Assembly: GCF_963576545.1 (NCBI RefSeq) | Contig: NC_083646.1 | Coordinates: 14,797,238-14,861,237 of the forward strand | Length of the DNA stretch: 64,000 nt | Direction of reading: 5' to 3' | DNA from: Limanda limanda | Lineage: Eukaryota; Chordata; Actinopteri; Pleuronectiformes; Pleuronectidae | In this document: piece by piece, positions 15,001 to 27,854 of the stretch | How positions within the stretch are numbered: position 1 is the stretch's first letter | Layout: each line of letters starts with the position of its first letter | Translations under genes and position numbers: made by a program | The notes under the pieces: model-generated | Databases searched by the model: none | What the model was told of the DNA's origin: nothing | The model's input: only the letters and a program-made list of their open reading frames with translations

Positions 15001-18000
15001 GCACAAACACCCCAAAATAATTAAACTCCCTTCTATCATAATAAGGGCTATTGGCCAGGAAACCAGTGGCTGCACAGTCAGCATGGGAAGCACTGAGATC
15101 CTTGAATGCTTTGAAAGCCGGACCTCCTCTAGTGACTTTAGACAAGTGAGTGGACGCCATTCAAAAGAACAAAAGTGCCATCATTCTCAATTAGAGCTGG
15201 TTTGGTAACTGGGGCTTCACTCTCCTCTGGTCTGCCTCTGTCCAGTCTGAGGGTGTGACTGCGCAACAAATTGTTCTTGATTGGACAATTACTTTTAATC
15301 AGCAGTGCAAATAATGATGAATCTGAAAAAGCACAAAGCCCTTTTTGTCATTTCTTGGTGAAATCTGGTCGAACGTGATTGAACTGCAGCCTCTCATTAC
15401 CTTTGAGAATAGCGGGGGAGACTAATTTGAGTGCCACTATAACTTAGCAGACAGCCACATGCCCGTCTAGCGGAGGGGTATTACAGGGTAACTCAGGTTC
15501 ACGGGCCCCAGAGACCACGCACGCCTGTGCGCCATGCTATCACTCTCTGGCCCCATCAGCCACCGAGTGTACTAAGCACAAAGCCCGTCCCTGGTGTGTG
15601 AAACATCTCTGAGCTAGTCACCAGCGTGTTGTCAAGGGGGGCGGTGGGGGTGCACTCCAACAATGCAGCTTTGAATGCACACACACACTGCCCCAGTGTC
15701 TGCGCTCATCCCTCTCTCATTGTAGAACCTTTGTGGGTGTTCTAGAGATCTTAGAGCACTGACACATTCACACGGACATCTATCCGGCTCCTGCTGACCG
15801 GCCAAACCTCTAAAACACCGTCAATCACGTCCCTGGAGACGACGCCACAACAGCAGAGCGACCGGTGCCGGACGCCTCTCAGCCCCTCGGGGGGAATAGT
15901 GGTGCCCGTGCTGCCATCCCCCTGACACATGGTTTTGTTGTTTGGTGTCTGTGAAGCTTACATACCTTAGATTGTTTCCTGCTGGATGAGAGGGGTAATC
16001 CATCATCAACAGGAGAAACCCAGGGAAAAGACAAGAGAAAGAAAAGACACCATGGTTAGCATTGATGCAGTTCAACACTCAGAACTTGTTCACGCAGAGT
16101 AAAATGTAGCTGCAACTGTCACACTAGGAAAATTGCCATCGTTTGTCATCGCACAAAGACATTTTTTACACTAAAATATCTGCATTGAAATAAGAATATA
16201 TTTAATCTTATGAAATCAAGACTCTTCATATAACTTGACATGCTCACTCACTCCTTCCCTCGTTTATTCACTCGTTTATTCACTTGCAGACAGTGGCATG
16301 TCCTGGTGGAAGGTGCTGCTGTGATTGGTTTCATAATTGGGCCAGTGGAGCGTGAGGAAGGGAAGAGATTTAGGATTCAATGTCCCACTGACTCTGTTGA
16401 GTAAATAGCTCCTATGCCTGTGGATTTAGCAGGGAGGCCAGGATAGGGAGGTTGCACTCAGCATTACCAGCTGCCGGAACTAAGGACAAAAGGATAGTGT
16501 ATATATGCCCCTAAATGATGTAGTATTATTCTATTAATTGGAAATGGAATTCCCCAAATCTAGAATGATATAGTATCAATTTTAGACCCAATACAAAATA
16601 TATGGCCAGGACATTTTGCACGGACATTTGGGACATTTACCACCTCAGTGGTTCTACATGAGCCAGAGTCCTGCCCTTCAACAGTCAGCATGTCCCCCCT
16701 GTAGACATCTCCTGGCACAGTGACAGAGGTGGGCATCACCTTCACACAGTAACTAATGCAGGCTGAGCTGCTGTAGGAAAACTGAAACACTGCACCACAG
16801 TGTCTCACACAAACTGTGCTGAGTCACCAGCAGCTGATGGTTTTAATTCTGTATGCTGCTGTTATGTTATCGCAGGGAAAGAAATCAACAGGAATGATGG
16901 ACTGCTTTCCACTGAAGAAGAGCTGTGATATTCCCATCTGCGAGCCATTAACTGAGGCTCATTATGATGAGGGACAGAAAGAGAGTGAATGGGCAGAGGA
17001 GTAAAAAGGGAGAGGGCCTCGTTTGGGTTCATACCCTGAATCTGAATCTGGGCCACTGATAACCACCGAGACTGGTTCCTAATCAGAGCAGACAAAGACA
17101 GCAGGGTCCCGTCCTCTCGTCTGTCCCTCCCTACTGCAGGGCAGAGAGGGGACGGACACGAGGGGCTGTGGCATGAGATATGAATCCGCTTCAGACAGCA
17201 GGGGGCACTGAAATAAGAAGGTCTCCATGCATGTTAAAAAAGAAGAAATTGCTCAAGTGTCAGTGTGGCTCCAAAGGGGAGATGTGAAAGATGAAAGAAG
17301 CATGTGGGAGTGCTGTGATAACAAATAACCTGACAGCAGTTACAACTTTGTGAAGAAAGAAAAACAGATAAAAGGAGAAAACAGATGTATCCCTGGGGAG
17401 AGCAAAAAGACATCAGTCACAAATCCGGAAACACCGAACCAGACACTCTCACTGCAGAGACAAAACACATGCAGGTATGAAATCCTCCCCCGCCCGGAGT
17501 CTGAAGAAGAATTTCAGCATCTGCAGCAGAAACTCAGCCTTTACAGAGTCACTGCAGTGGTTTCATGGCTCTGATGCTCACTGTGTCATCGATTGTATGT
17601 ACAGTATATGCAGTCATATCTGGAAGTCTAGGAATGCTCTGCAGGACAATGGGGGGAACTGTTTCAAAATGGCTATATTTAGGATTTCATACAAATATTG
17701 CTTCCTCACAAAGTCTTTTCAAAGTTCTTTCTGAAAACTAGACTGGATTTAAGAGTTGGATTCAGTGTTACAGACTCTTCTCCTCCTCCTCCTCCTTCTC
17801 CTCCCATCACAATGTTAAGACCTCCTCCTCAATACATTTAAGTGCATTAGGCTCCAGTTCTCCCACCCTGCTCTGGACATAATCTCTTTAATCTCCTCAG
17901 AAATCTGTGGCTTTCTTAGCAATTTTGAATCTTGCTTGTAGAAGCCATGCATGTCACGGATCCCATGAATTAAATTTGGTTGTACAAATGTTTTATCATT

Positions 18001-21000
18001 TCTCCTAGAATTAAACTTTATTATAAAACGTTATTCTTCATTAATACGATTATAAATTCTGCTAATTTGAAAGAAAATAAACACACACAACACTTTCCAA
18101 CATAATGAAGAAACTTAACATAATCAAAGATCAAAATAGAAAAAAAACATATCACCAAAGAACTCTACATTATATATTATCAAAGTACTGTTTTATCACA
18201 CACTGAGGCTCAGTTGTTTTTGCTCTATGTGCCTTGTTGGTTTGGAACGATGGCCCCTTAGACCATCTGCCTGGTGATAGCAGCCGTATACAGGATGTAA
18301 TACGTCTCTAATCAACAGACCGTCCATGGAATTGTGCACTAGTCCAACTATCTTACTAGCCAATAGTGGCTATCTTATATAGTTTGCTTTTATTATTCAC
18401 TGATGATTAAAAAATACCAGGTAATGAGACAAGAAGTTAGAACACTCTTAACAAAAGCTGTCGTACAGTATCAAACCTGACTCAAGCACCAAGTCCACAG
18501 GCCAATTGCTTAATATTCACCATGTCAAGTAAGTGCTTGAGGGCGCATTAAAGCCTTTGTTGTGGTTGTGCGGAACAAATGTGTGACATACATGTACGGC
18601 ACAGAAGTGCCAGATAGCATTAGATTATTCCCTCCTCCGAGGCTGATGCAGGGGGACACTGAAGCCCCAGCAGGGCCAGGCTGAGGTCTCTGTGTCCAAT
18701 TGGTGGCTGGGAGTGTGTGTGCTTGTGTCATTTAATGTGTGTGTCTCCAAACGGCACACTCAGGCTCCCCTGCCTCCAGCTACCTGATGCCAAATAACTC
18801 ATGAATGATTTCAACTTGGCTAAAGATGGAAAATTGGCCTAATGTACTACTATGAATCTCCTCCTCGCTACTGATCATGTGTCGCAGCCGATTAGAGGAT
18901 TTCCTGAACACTTTTAGTAAGAAATATCTAATAATAGCTGTAATCTGTTTTACAATATTTTTTGGTTGAGGCGGCTCAGATAAAGTCGGCTGTATGACTG
19001 TATGCTGTGAAATCATGGCATCTTCCTGAGCTTTCTAGCAGATCCACGAATGTGCCGGTGTCCATAAGGAAGCTATAGAGAGTGAGAGAAGTGGAAACCC
19101 CCCATGTGGATTTGGAGCAAGATTAAGGCCACTGGGTTATTATTCCACTAAAAACTCTACTCTTCTATCCCAGTAGGCAACCCACCAGATTAATCTATGG
19201 TATCACCCATCCAGAAGCATCCCACTACAATTTAAAATATTAAACTGCATGCCTACGCTCTGAGAAATATCAGCCAAAAAGATATTTCACCAGCAGTTTT
19301 TGTATTACTTAATCTAATTGGATTTAGCTGCTAGGGATAATATAAGCATGGATATGCTCCGAAATGACCCCAGAAAGTGTTTCAAATCACAATAACAACA
19401 AATAAATCCAAATCTGGAAATGCTCATGCTGCAGCTCCGCATTTGCTATGGCACGAGAGACATATAGCGTCAGATTCATCAGGGTGATTTAGCAGGCTTT
19501 GCAAGTCTCAGATGATATAATCCTGCAGCTCAAATGTAATATGTACATCACATGGATGAGGGTCCACCCCCCAGTGAGATGACATTTACCCCCTGCATGT
19601 CTCCTGGGCACATACACACTTACAAACATGTTTTTTTCTGGCACACCCACCCTCCCCCCATAGATTTGAATTCCTCTTCTTGATCTGCTGCTAAATATTT
19701 GCCTCCTTTTAACTCCACATCTGACTCTTTACCCTATTTGGCTGTTGATATGCTTCGGACAATCACAATTCAACAATCTCCATAGCCACACACAACGTCC
19801 TGAGATCTGTGTGTGCAAGTGTGTGTGTGAGTGTGTGTGTGTGTGTGTGCAAGTGTTAGGTTACAGTGCACGGTGCTCCTGCAGGCTGCAAGCTAACATT
19901 TCAGATGGTCTTCCAGTATGTTTAGAACAGGACATGCCTGTCCCCACCCACTCGAAGCAGAGGTCACCCTGCTGCACAGACAGACACACGCAGGAGGAGA
20001 GAGCAGGAGAATTCCAAGCAATGTTTTACAGTGGAGGTGTGGGGGGGTAAGCGTAACTTAAGATGGTTCCAATGAGGCACTGACCAGGCTTTTATCAGCA
20101 TCAATGATCCACGAGTAAACATTGCAAGTGGGTGAAGTCAGAGGTTTACATGCAGGACATTCAGAACCTGCACTGATGAAAGAAACAGATCTGACTGGTC
20201 CAAGCTACAGAGACAGCTAACTCTACGAACAGCTTTAACACTCAGACGTGCTGGAAGAAGTATTCAGATCATTTAGTTTAGTAAAAGAACCAATGCCACA
20301 TTGTAAAATATCCTTTACTACTTGATATCTACTTTTCTATTAATAAAGCCTGCAGAATTATTACCAGCTTAACTCAGCCTGGCATCAAATGACCCTGAAC
20401 ATGCACTTGCTGATTGGTCTGGTTTCCAGGCTGGGCTAAATTTACCTAAAGTATTAAAAGTAAAAGTAGTCAAGTGTGGTTAATTTAAACTACTTTATAT
20501 ACAGTTAGATAGTTTAATACAATGGTTCCCTAGGAGTCCTACAAACGTCAAAAATGAATCTGAGAGGTCATGAGATGATTAATGGGACAGGAGAGACTAA
20601 AAAAAGTTAAACAAGATACTACTAATACTATTACTTTTATGTAATCTAATGTTTATTTGGGATTATATGAAATATCTAATGAAACCAGGGGTTATGACCC
20701 CAAGTGATTGGTGTTTCATTTAAAAATATATACTTAACGTGGAACTGAAGTGGAGTAGAAACATTAAGTAGTATAAAGTGGCAAACTGGAAATAAAAAAT
20801 ATTATTATGGAACTGTACAAGTGCAATACTTGAGTAAATGTAATTAGTCAAATTCCCCCATTGGAAGAGTTTTGACTATTTATGTCTGAAAGTGATGTGT
20901 CCATGGATCATTGTTCTAAATGCTAAAATTAGCTCCATAATAAATACTTGGTGGGGCTGAGGGACTTCACTCATAAGATCATCAACATAACTCCAGAACT

Positions 21001-24000
21001 TTTCAGTATCTTGGCAACAGCAGTCGCTAAGCAACGCTGGTAAACATGAAAGCGAGACAACCTACCAACCTCATGAGTCAAAGTTCCAATATGGAAGCCA
21101 AAACTCTGGATCTCCAAAACAGCCTTAATGAACAGCTCTACCCTCAGTGGCGCACGTGATGCTCACAACGATGTCTGTGTGGGACCTCCGAGTTTCCACA
21201 ACAAATGTTCACAACACAACATATGATGCAGGCAGGGTCTAATCTAATCCTCTCTGGCATTTCTGACATCGCCGTGTGACGAGCCGGGGTTCAGCGGGGT
21301 TGTGTGAGCTGAAACACAGAGAGGGAAACCGACCACATCTGCTCTGAGCTCCTTCTACGTGGTTACTTATCAAAGGCTACAAAACCAGCCAGAAATAAGT
21401 GAAGTTCATCAATTTGTTCAATATGGCAAGTGTTCTTCCCCAGGGGGAGATGAAGTGACACATTTACTACATGGACACACCTCCTTTGACCCTGTCTGCT
21501 TACTATACGTCACTTAACTGAATGGATTTGGCATGTGGCTACTCAGGACAATAGACAACAAAAGCAAGAGGACGCATGCTTGTGAAGAGCAAAACATAAC
21601 ACAAAAGTCATTAATTACACAGGGAAATGTGTCCAACATGTTTATACGGTAGTTGTATGCTTGAAAATAAGGAAATCTAATGAGTATAATTTGCTTTCCA
21701 TATGGACACACCTTTTTTTTCCAAAGCTTTATTTAATGTCACTGGAATGCGACAGAAAGTGAGTCCACATTAAACCCATCCCACAATGAAATGACATTCT
21801 TGTAAACACAACCGGCCTGCTTCAGAACTTCAAAAAGGCCTCATCAGAGGGAATCATGCGAGAAGGGAAACCAGAATCGCTCTGGAAGAAATGCCCGAGT
21901 GTGGATTTTTACATATGCTCCTCTCTGAATGAGAAGCCACATCTGAGATTAATGAGGCGCAGGCTCGACAAAGACGCCATCTTTTCTCAATTCCGCACCG
22001 AGATGTAAACAATGTCCCACCCTCAAAACAAACAGGGAACAGTCCCTTTGGGAGTGCACTCCTTTTTATCAGCAGCACACTAAAACCCTTTTTCTCGAAG
22101 TAGCAAGCCGGAATTAAGTCTTAAAGTTAAGAGCTGGGCTCATTGTGTGTGTTTTCAGCCAACTAACTCTGAGAACAAGAACTTACTGAATGGAAAGGTT
22201 GATTATTGGCACATAGGGAGCAAAATAGAGAGACAATGGGAACATTCCTGAGGGCAGCCATTGGACAAGGCTGTATTGTCATTTTGTAAAGGCTTGTTCT
22301 GGAAGTTTTGGAAAGCATGATGTCAAGAGGTCGTGTGTGACCTGGGAGAAAAAGTACCCATGCTTCAAAACGTCAACAGCCCGGGAAACTGTTGTGTGTA
22401 CTCAACACCTTTATTAAAAAGTTTGTTTTTTTAACACCTCTTTATTAGTACTGGCTTTAGCAAAACATATGTTTGCCACATTGAATTGTCTCTGGCAGTC
22501 ACCAGAGGAAGAATGTTGTGACAAATGCAACCAAATTTGGGGAAATATGCTCAGTCTGTTGGATGAGAAGATTGAATCAACTCACATCTATTTGGTAAAT
22601 ATGAAGCCAAACAGGGAAACAGCTAACCTGGCTTTGTCCTAAGGTACAGTAAAATGCCCTTAAACTAAATAAAGACATCATACTGTTTTTTTTAAACAGA
22701 AAATGTAGTTGAAAACTTGACTGTTTTACAAGGGGTTACCGTGCCCAACTATTTCTTGGCAGGGTTGCCAGGCAACCAGCAGGGATTCCAGAAAGTTACA
22801 GCCAAGTAAGAGTCTGGCACATAACCACTCGTAAACTGCAAATTGCAGTTATTATGCTTCAGCTTTTGTACAGATTAAACAACTGAGATAAAATGAGTAA
22901 GTTAGTGAGTGCTTGAGGCGCCAGTATGTGAATTTTGTTACAGCTGAACAGAGTGAGCTACAGTATTTCCTATGCCTCCAGTCTCTGTGCTGCGCTGTGT
23001 TGTTGCTAAATATGCAAGAGATATAAATCTTGGCATCTTATTCCAAAAGAAAAAGCAAACCTGCATTTCTTGAAATGCTGAACAAAAACTTAAAAAACAA
23101 TTTAAATATATTTTTCACCTCCGCCAGAGAGGTAATATTTTCAACCCTGTCCGTTTGTTTGTTGGTTTGCTTGGTTGTAAGAAAGATTACGTGAAAACTA
23201 CCGGACAGATTTACAAAACTAGGTGTTAGGATGGTGTAATATATATGTCAGGGAGGAACCCATTTCATTTTGATGCAGATCCGGGGGTGAATTCAAAAAA
23301 TGATTTTATTAATTTCTTTAACATTGCAAGACTTACTTCTCTAAGTGTCTGATATTTGATGGAGCTTCATTGAATTGAGGACACTGTTGGGACTTGGTGA
23401 GGTACGCACTCTACTGTGTGCCATTCTATTTTACCATTTAGCTTGTGAGAAGATACACATGGAAGATCTCAGCAGAGATAACATTTCATTAAATGTTAAA
23501 AAAAACATTTCATTAAAGTCGTTCCAAGATGGGAAGTGGAGTGCATGGAACACGCTCCTGTTGGAGGAAGCTCCTCTCCTCAGCCTGCAGATAACACAGT
23601 CCAGTGGAGATAAACCCAATTGAGCTTCTGTAGCCATTAGTGATAAGAACGAGATTAGAGTGGAAATTACAAGCTTGGTTACGGACAGCAATACACAGAA
23701 GCACGCTTCCACTGATCGTCTTGAAACGCTGGACTGAGCTACAGAAGCATGGAGGGGATCAAATTAAAATTATACTTTCATCTGTACGAAGACAAATATT
23801 TAGTTGATAGTAGAGCTACAATGAAAAAAAGAGGAAAGATAAGCACCCTCCTCGGCACAGACCAGACTCCAATGTATCGTTCTACAAAGCTATTGTTATC
23901 AGCTTTGGACTTTGCAAATGACTCTAGATAGAAATATGGAAGGTTTGCATGAGTAAGTGATGGCAAGACTCGCTGGTCCTCTATTCAAATGTTACACGTT

Positions 24001-27000
24001 GAGGGACAGGCTGGGGCATGATAGATGTAATATGGCCCCATTGTGTGAGTCGCAGGGTATTTTCTTGTCACGATGCTCAGAGGCTCATTCCCTGTGCAGA
24101 CAGCAGCCTCAGGTATTTCTCCTGCCCTCTCCACCCCCACCTTCATTGTGTCTAAACCCCAGAGGAGAGCAGACTGGCGCGTGAAAACAAAACCACTTTC
24201 CCAGATTCCCGTTTCAAATATGCCATTCGTGCAAGCTTAACAGGCAGATGAAAGATGAAACTCGGGAAACTTAAACCTGTCGCCCTGGAGTCAAAAGCCA
24301 TGTTTCATTTTTGCCCCACCGCCAAGATTATAGTTCATTTCTCAGGGAACATAGGAGCCAGGGGTGATGGGGTGGGGGGGTGGGGGGTGGATCACGAGTG
24401 TCGCTTTAATGCTCAGCGGTGCAAGGAATGAGGCTTAGCCAGAAGAAAATCCATTATGTTTTTTCAAATTCTTTACGTGACTTACATGTTTTTGTGCTGT
24501 GTGGTCTGAGCGAAACCTGGTCAAAATACAGCGACCTGGAAAGTTCTTAGATAGGTACTTTATTGATCCCAAGGGAAATCTAAGCAATTAATTAATGATT
24601 ACCAACATGGTACTGGTTCAATTCCCCTCACTAGAGACCTAATTTCTGTATATGACACGACTGAAGGCATAATAACTATTCTTTTGTCATCGAGGAAAAC
24701 TATCAGGCTTAAAAACAAGTTTGCTTAGATCTCAACTATCCTGTATTATAAAATCTACAGCCTGAGAAATTAACAGGATTTCTGTTCATTTCACGTGTGT
24801 CTACACAAAAACATGTATTACTGTTCCCTTTCCGAGGACGTGCCTGAGCGTTCTCATGAGAGAGAAGCGAACGGTTCCCAGGATCTTGGGCCCCCGCAGC
24901 CATATTTGGCACGTTAATACCCACTAAATCTGACACATCTCCAACACACAGGAACAGGTGCCTTCAAAATAAGGCAGAGTCTTTCAGGGTATCCCCTCAT
25001 GTGGTTCCGCCAGCAGCCGAGAGGAAAATTATATGGTTGCAGAAAACCATGGCAGTCTAAACACAGAGACCCAAAACACACACAGCACTGAAATGTTAAC
25101 AAGTAATTATGTGCCTGGACTACACTACAGAAAAGAAATCTGACATAGTAAAAATAAGGTCACTGCAAAGTTACTTGATGTACTTTAGTCCACGACGGGA
25201 AAACCTTTGCACCTCAGACGTGATCTCTACATCTGATATGGAAACTTCTGCTGTATACAAATTAGAAATATGTTTGTATCTCACTCAACAACATGGCGGC
25301 GTTGTCGCTCCTCTGACCTCCCACCCACAACAGTGTTTTGTTGTGTTGTCCTGCATCCTGTATCCACATATGTTAGCAATGAGCGCGACTTGTTTAATTG
25401 CCAGGAACGCCGCCATTGTGTGGCAATTTCTGTTCCTATAATAACCCCAAATGCAGGTTAATGCTCGGACCAGAGCTGCCGGGGGGGAGAGATCGATGCC
25501 GTTTAATGCTGAAACAGCAGAGAAAGTGTTACTCTTTAACAGGTCTGGGCCGGGGGCATGGGAAAAAGCCTTAACGCTGGCTAGCTGCTCCATTTACTTC
25601 CTGCGAAATCATTTTCAGCAGACACAATACGGACATGTACTGCACCCTGAGGAGTTACAAAAATATAAAACAAGTGGATTTGTGGTTTTCCCCTAAATGA
25701 GCATTCTTTTACAGTTATTTGCTCTTGCGGATAATGAGGTCAGCTGTCTAATCATGTGTGATACCAACAGCAGAGGAGAGCAACCAAACCAAGCGCGAAA
25801 ATGTAGAAAACGGCCTCAAGTATACGATCAATGGAGGAAACTGATCCCTGACAGTTGCTAACAGGCCTGGCATTTTGAAGAATGACTTCACAAGCATGCA
25901 GCCGTCATTAGCCTACATGTTGTGTGACTCCAGACATCCCCCCCAGTCGGAAGAGCATGTCAGCATGTCACAGACCGGCAGAGACCGCAGCTCACTGTGT
26001 GCAGGCCAGACAGCAAAAACGATGAGAGGATTATTTTTTCTCCACCTTTTTGTGTGCCACAATGAAGTGAGCAGCATCCTTTCCATGCTAAAACAGCCCT
26101 GGTGTGGTCTTACTCCACTTGGAACGCCACATTATTCAAATGAGCTCTGACTGCGAGAGATTTACGGTAAATACCCCGAGGCTCCACATTAATCTGTCCT
26201 GTCTAGGAGGCGTCTTCGTGTGTCGGGCAGGCTCAGCCGCCTCTTGAAACTCAACATCTGACACCCAAAATATGCAGAGCACTGTTTCTATTACTATAAC
26301 GCTTACTCTAACGTAGTGTTGGAAAGTTCACATGAATTACATTACAGAATATCATGTGGCAGGCAGGTGAGCAGCAGATACCACGTCCAGTTCCTTTGTG
26401 TACACTGCATGTGTTTACTGGACGAAGTGTTTGGTTTGAATTCAAGTGACAGTTTACTTATAGGCCTGAGCGATGAAACAATATCAATAATTATCACGAT
26501 ATAATTTTCAATCAATAGCAGTATAGAAAAATGTCATTGTCTGTATTGCAAGGGTCTGTCTTTCTCTGTCCATAAGGAAGGTTTAAACCTTCACTCAGGA
26601 GCAAAAATCTGTTTTTAAACTATTAGTCATGATAATTATTGATATGGACTGAGGTGAAAATGTTTTGGCCCTATAAGTTTATTGGAGATGTGCACATTCA
26701 CCAGGAGGAAAGTGAATAAGCAGATCCATGTTATTGCAAGTGTATAACAACCAGGGTGGGACAATAATGTGATGAGAGTGCACTCTGCATTGTTCTGACA
26801 TTTCACTTCAAACAGTGTGTTTCTGACATGTTAGCATGTATCGGCTGCGGGCAGAGTTTCAGCTTTGTTTACCTGTTCTCTCCCTTTGCATTGGAGGGTG
26901 GTGGGTGAAGCACAGTCTGGTTGTCCTCCATGTCCACGACACATTTTGTGTTCAGCTCAATTTCTGCAGAGAGAAGTTTGTTGGGGGAAAAGTAAAAGCA

Positions 27001-27207
27001 GAGCAGGAGGGGTGGGGGGGTGGTGTGAAAAAGTAAAATCTGTGCGTGTGAAACCACACAGTGCACAGCTCGGGCTCAACGCAGCTAGCGGAGGAAGGAA
27101 TGAAAAGTTTTGTTTTTTTTAATGGTGGAAGAAGCGTCGTGTGAACACTCACCCCTGCGGTTCATGGGCCGGACTCTCACTGCCACTTTTACCTTGGTGT
27201 CCGACAT
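1..27207 (-). CDS. kif13a: Kinesin-3 motor KIF13A, 5' two thirds (runs off left edge)
   Basis: Plus-end-directed kinesin-3 that carries endosomal and Golgi-derived cargo. Exons from the start codon: 27153-27207, 26873-26963, 15966-15978, 14002-14062, 12542-12634, 11795-11975, 10216-10303, 9558-9692, 9325-9437, 9104-9215, 7774-7986, 7567-7677, 7341-7475, 6341-6471, 5958-6044, 5705-5880, 4639-4858, 3947-4109, 3699-3842, 3459-3608, 3124-3288, 2813-2986, 2576-2727, 2366-2498, 2042-2188, optional 1597-1629, 568-667, 332-458, 190-245, 1-99. All junctions are GT/AG and in phase, giving about 1208 residues without the optional exon. Seen: start [15 protein letters not shown]-loop GQTGSGKS near residues 102-109, switch II DLAGSE near 252-257, neck [11 protein letters not shown], an FHA region near 465-540 ([15 protein letters not shown]), coiled coil ([11 protein letters not shown]), then the kinesin-3 central region ([14 protein letters not shown] type). 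ELNTKCVV near the start and VLHPPPSN match KIF13A rather than KIF13B. The C-terminal tail lies outside the window. Confidence 0.96.
1597..1629 (-). other. kif13a: Candidate alternative 33-nt exon of kif13a ([11 protein letters not shown])
   Basis: Eleven in-frame codons are flanked by a pyrimidine-rich acceptor (TTCTCTCCTGCCAG) and a GT donor (GTACCT). They sit in the 1.4-kb intron between the exons ending LDSYQ (2042) and starting [11 protein letters not shown] (667). Both neighbours are phase 0, so the exon can be included or skipped without a frame change. Its last residues DSYQ repeat the end of the preceding exon. Its EEDMDSYQ string resembles the corresponding KIF13B region as I recall it. 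Inclusion in transcripts cannot be shown from DNA alone. Confidence 0.7.
8143..8811. mobile_element. hAT-like non-autonomous DNA transposon in a kif13a intron
   Basis: A 669-bp element starts TAGGGATGGG and ends with the inverse of TAGGGACGGG. The 8 bases before it (atcaattc, 8135-8142) and after it (ataaattc, 8812-8819) match at 7 of 8 positions, as expected for an aged hAT target duplication. The interior has runs of atcgatt-like sequence and no ORF of note. It sits in the intron between the exons at 9104-9215 and 7774-7986. Confidence 0.7.
15966..15978 (-). other. kif13a: 13-nt coding microexon of kif13a (residues KQSK)
   Basis: The exon at 26873-26963 ends in phase 2 (AAC AG), while the exon at 14002-14062 must start in phase 0 to read VFAFDHCFW, so the two cannot be joined directly. 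Between them, GAAACAATCTAAG is preceded by a pyrimidine-rich tract ending CAGCAG and followed by the consensus donor GTATGT. Inserting it restores frame and gives NR-KQSK-VFAFD. From memory, human KIF13A has KPPK at this place. The acceptor is a tandem CAGCAG, so a 16-nt form adding one residue is possible. Confidence 0.85.
19821..19849. repeat. (TG)n microsatellite, interrupted
   Basis: Short interrupted GTGTGTGTGAGTGTGTGTGT tract inside the large kif13a intron. Confidence 0.85.
20250..20872. mobile_element. Degraded Tol2-like hAT non-autonomous element
   Basis: The left side reads aagtattcagatcatttag with taaaagaaccaatgccaca. The right side, reversed, reads gactaattacatttactcaag. These resemble the terminal AAGTAC/ACTCAAGTA-rich sequences common to fish hAT elements of the Tol2 group. 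The interior is AT-rich, and both ends and target duplication are eroded. Confidence 0.5.
23118..23345 (+). repeat. Interspersed repeat with CCTCCGCCAGAGAGGT head
   Basis: It begins cacctccgccagagaggtaa and continues through tccgtttgtttgttggttt and ttgatgcagatccggggg. This layout recurs in many fish genomes; I do not know its formal class. A second copy of the head lies inverted at 43195-43352 (reads gctaaggaggttatgttttc on the minus strand). Confidence 0.55.
24366..24392 (+). repeat. G-rich tract with quadruplex potential
   Basis: Runs of G (gggg, ggggggg, gggggg) separated by single T or AT inside a kif13a intron. Four or more G-runs lie within about 30 bases, which fits the usual quadruplex pattern on the plus strand. 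Confidence 0.6.
24545..24590 (-). repeat. LINE/SINE 3' tail fragment
   Basis: Reverse strand reads TTCCCTTGGGATCAATAAAG followed by TACCTATCTAA, the characteristic 3' end of fish L2-type LINEs and the SINEs that borrow their tail. Confidence 0.6.
26461..26650. repeat. Possible interspersed repeat (GAGCGATGAAACAATATC type)
   Basis: aggcctgagcgatgaaacaa followed by atcaataattatcacgatat resembles a common fish DNA repeat. The ends are not resolved. Confidence 0.3.
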
Positions 27208-27600
27208 CTTCGTGCACTTTCTTCACTCCCACCCTGTCCGCCTGTCTGCGAGCCGCCGAGAGTCTCGTCCGTGAATCCTCACCCCGACGAGAAACCCGGG
27301 TTTGTGCCGGAAGACCAGGGCAGCAGACTCGACTCAGACGGCCCCGAAAAGAGTCCAGAGCCCGGGGAGGAGACACCGGAACATGTTCATTTATCTTCCG
27401 TTAAATCCAGCCCGGGTTTGCCTCTCGTACAGATCCAGTATCCTGCTCCGGGCTCAGGCAGCATCTCCACCGCCATCTTCCTCCGCTGGGAGCTCGACTG
27501 TTGCTGCTGCTGCGGCTGCTGCTCTGACCGAGAGAGAGAGAGAAGGTGGGGGGAGTGAGAGAGGGGGGAGAGAGGGAGAGGGAGAGAGACAGACATAGAG
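27208..27600 (-). promoter_or_regulatory. kif13a: kif13a 5' leader and likely promoter, GC/CpG-rich
   Basis: The stretch upstream of the kif13a start codon is rich in CpG (for example 27225-27420), which contrasts with the AT-rich introns and fits a vertebrate CpG-type promoter and leader. A CTG/CGG-like run at 27501-27523 and a purine-rich GA tract at 27530-27600 follow upstream. No TATA box was recognised and the transcription start cannot be placed. Confidence 0.5.
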
Positions 27601-27603
27601 AGG
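27530..27603. repeat. GA/GGGA-rich low-complexity tract
   Basis: About 74 bases made almost entirely of A and G on the plus strand (gagagaga, gggggag, gagaggg units), in the likely kif13a promoter region. Confidence 0.85.
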
Positions 27604-27761
27604 GATTTTTGAATTTTTTCATCCCTCCTTATTTGATCCTTGTTGTTTCTCATTAACACACAAACACCAAACAAATATTCACATGATTTCTCTTCCATAA
27701 ACACAACACTTTCCCGCAGCTCCACACACACTCCAACTTTTCCACATGGTTGATGGTGCTG

Positions 27762-27765
<4 letters not shown>

Positions 27766-27816
<51 letters not shown>
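27766..27816. repeat. (GA)n microsatellite, about 51 bp
   Basis: Uninterrupted GA dinucleotide repeat, about 25 units. It lies between the nhlrc1 3' end and the kif13a 5' end and is followed 38 bp later by a complementary TC tract. Confidence 0.97.
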
Positions 27817-27820
<4 letters not shown>

Positions 27821-27854
27821 GAGGTTAAATTAACAGTCTATGAAGATGACATAA

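Larger units (their letters stand above)
15979..26872 (-). other. kif13a: kif13a second intron, 10.9 kb
   Basis: Large first-third intron of kif13a. It holds a TG repeat (19821-19849), a degraded Tol2-like hAT copy (20250-20872), an interspersed repeat (23118-23345), a LINE 3' tail (24545-24590), a G-rich tract (24366-24392) and a possible repeat at 26461-26650. I found no protein-coding gene or RNA gene in it. Regulatory elements may be present but cannot be told from sequence alone. Confidence 0.7.

Noticed and set aside
15729..15741. Alternative 13-nt microexon candidate (AACACCCACAAAG, residues TPTK) in the same kif13a intron
   Set aside because: It also restores frame, but the donor is GTTCTA and the acceptor is poor. 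The candidate at 15966 has consensus sites and a better residue match.
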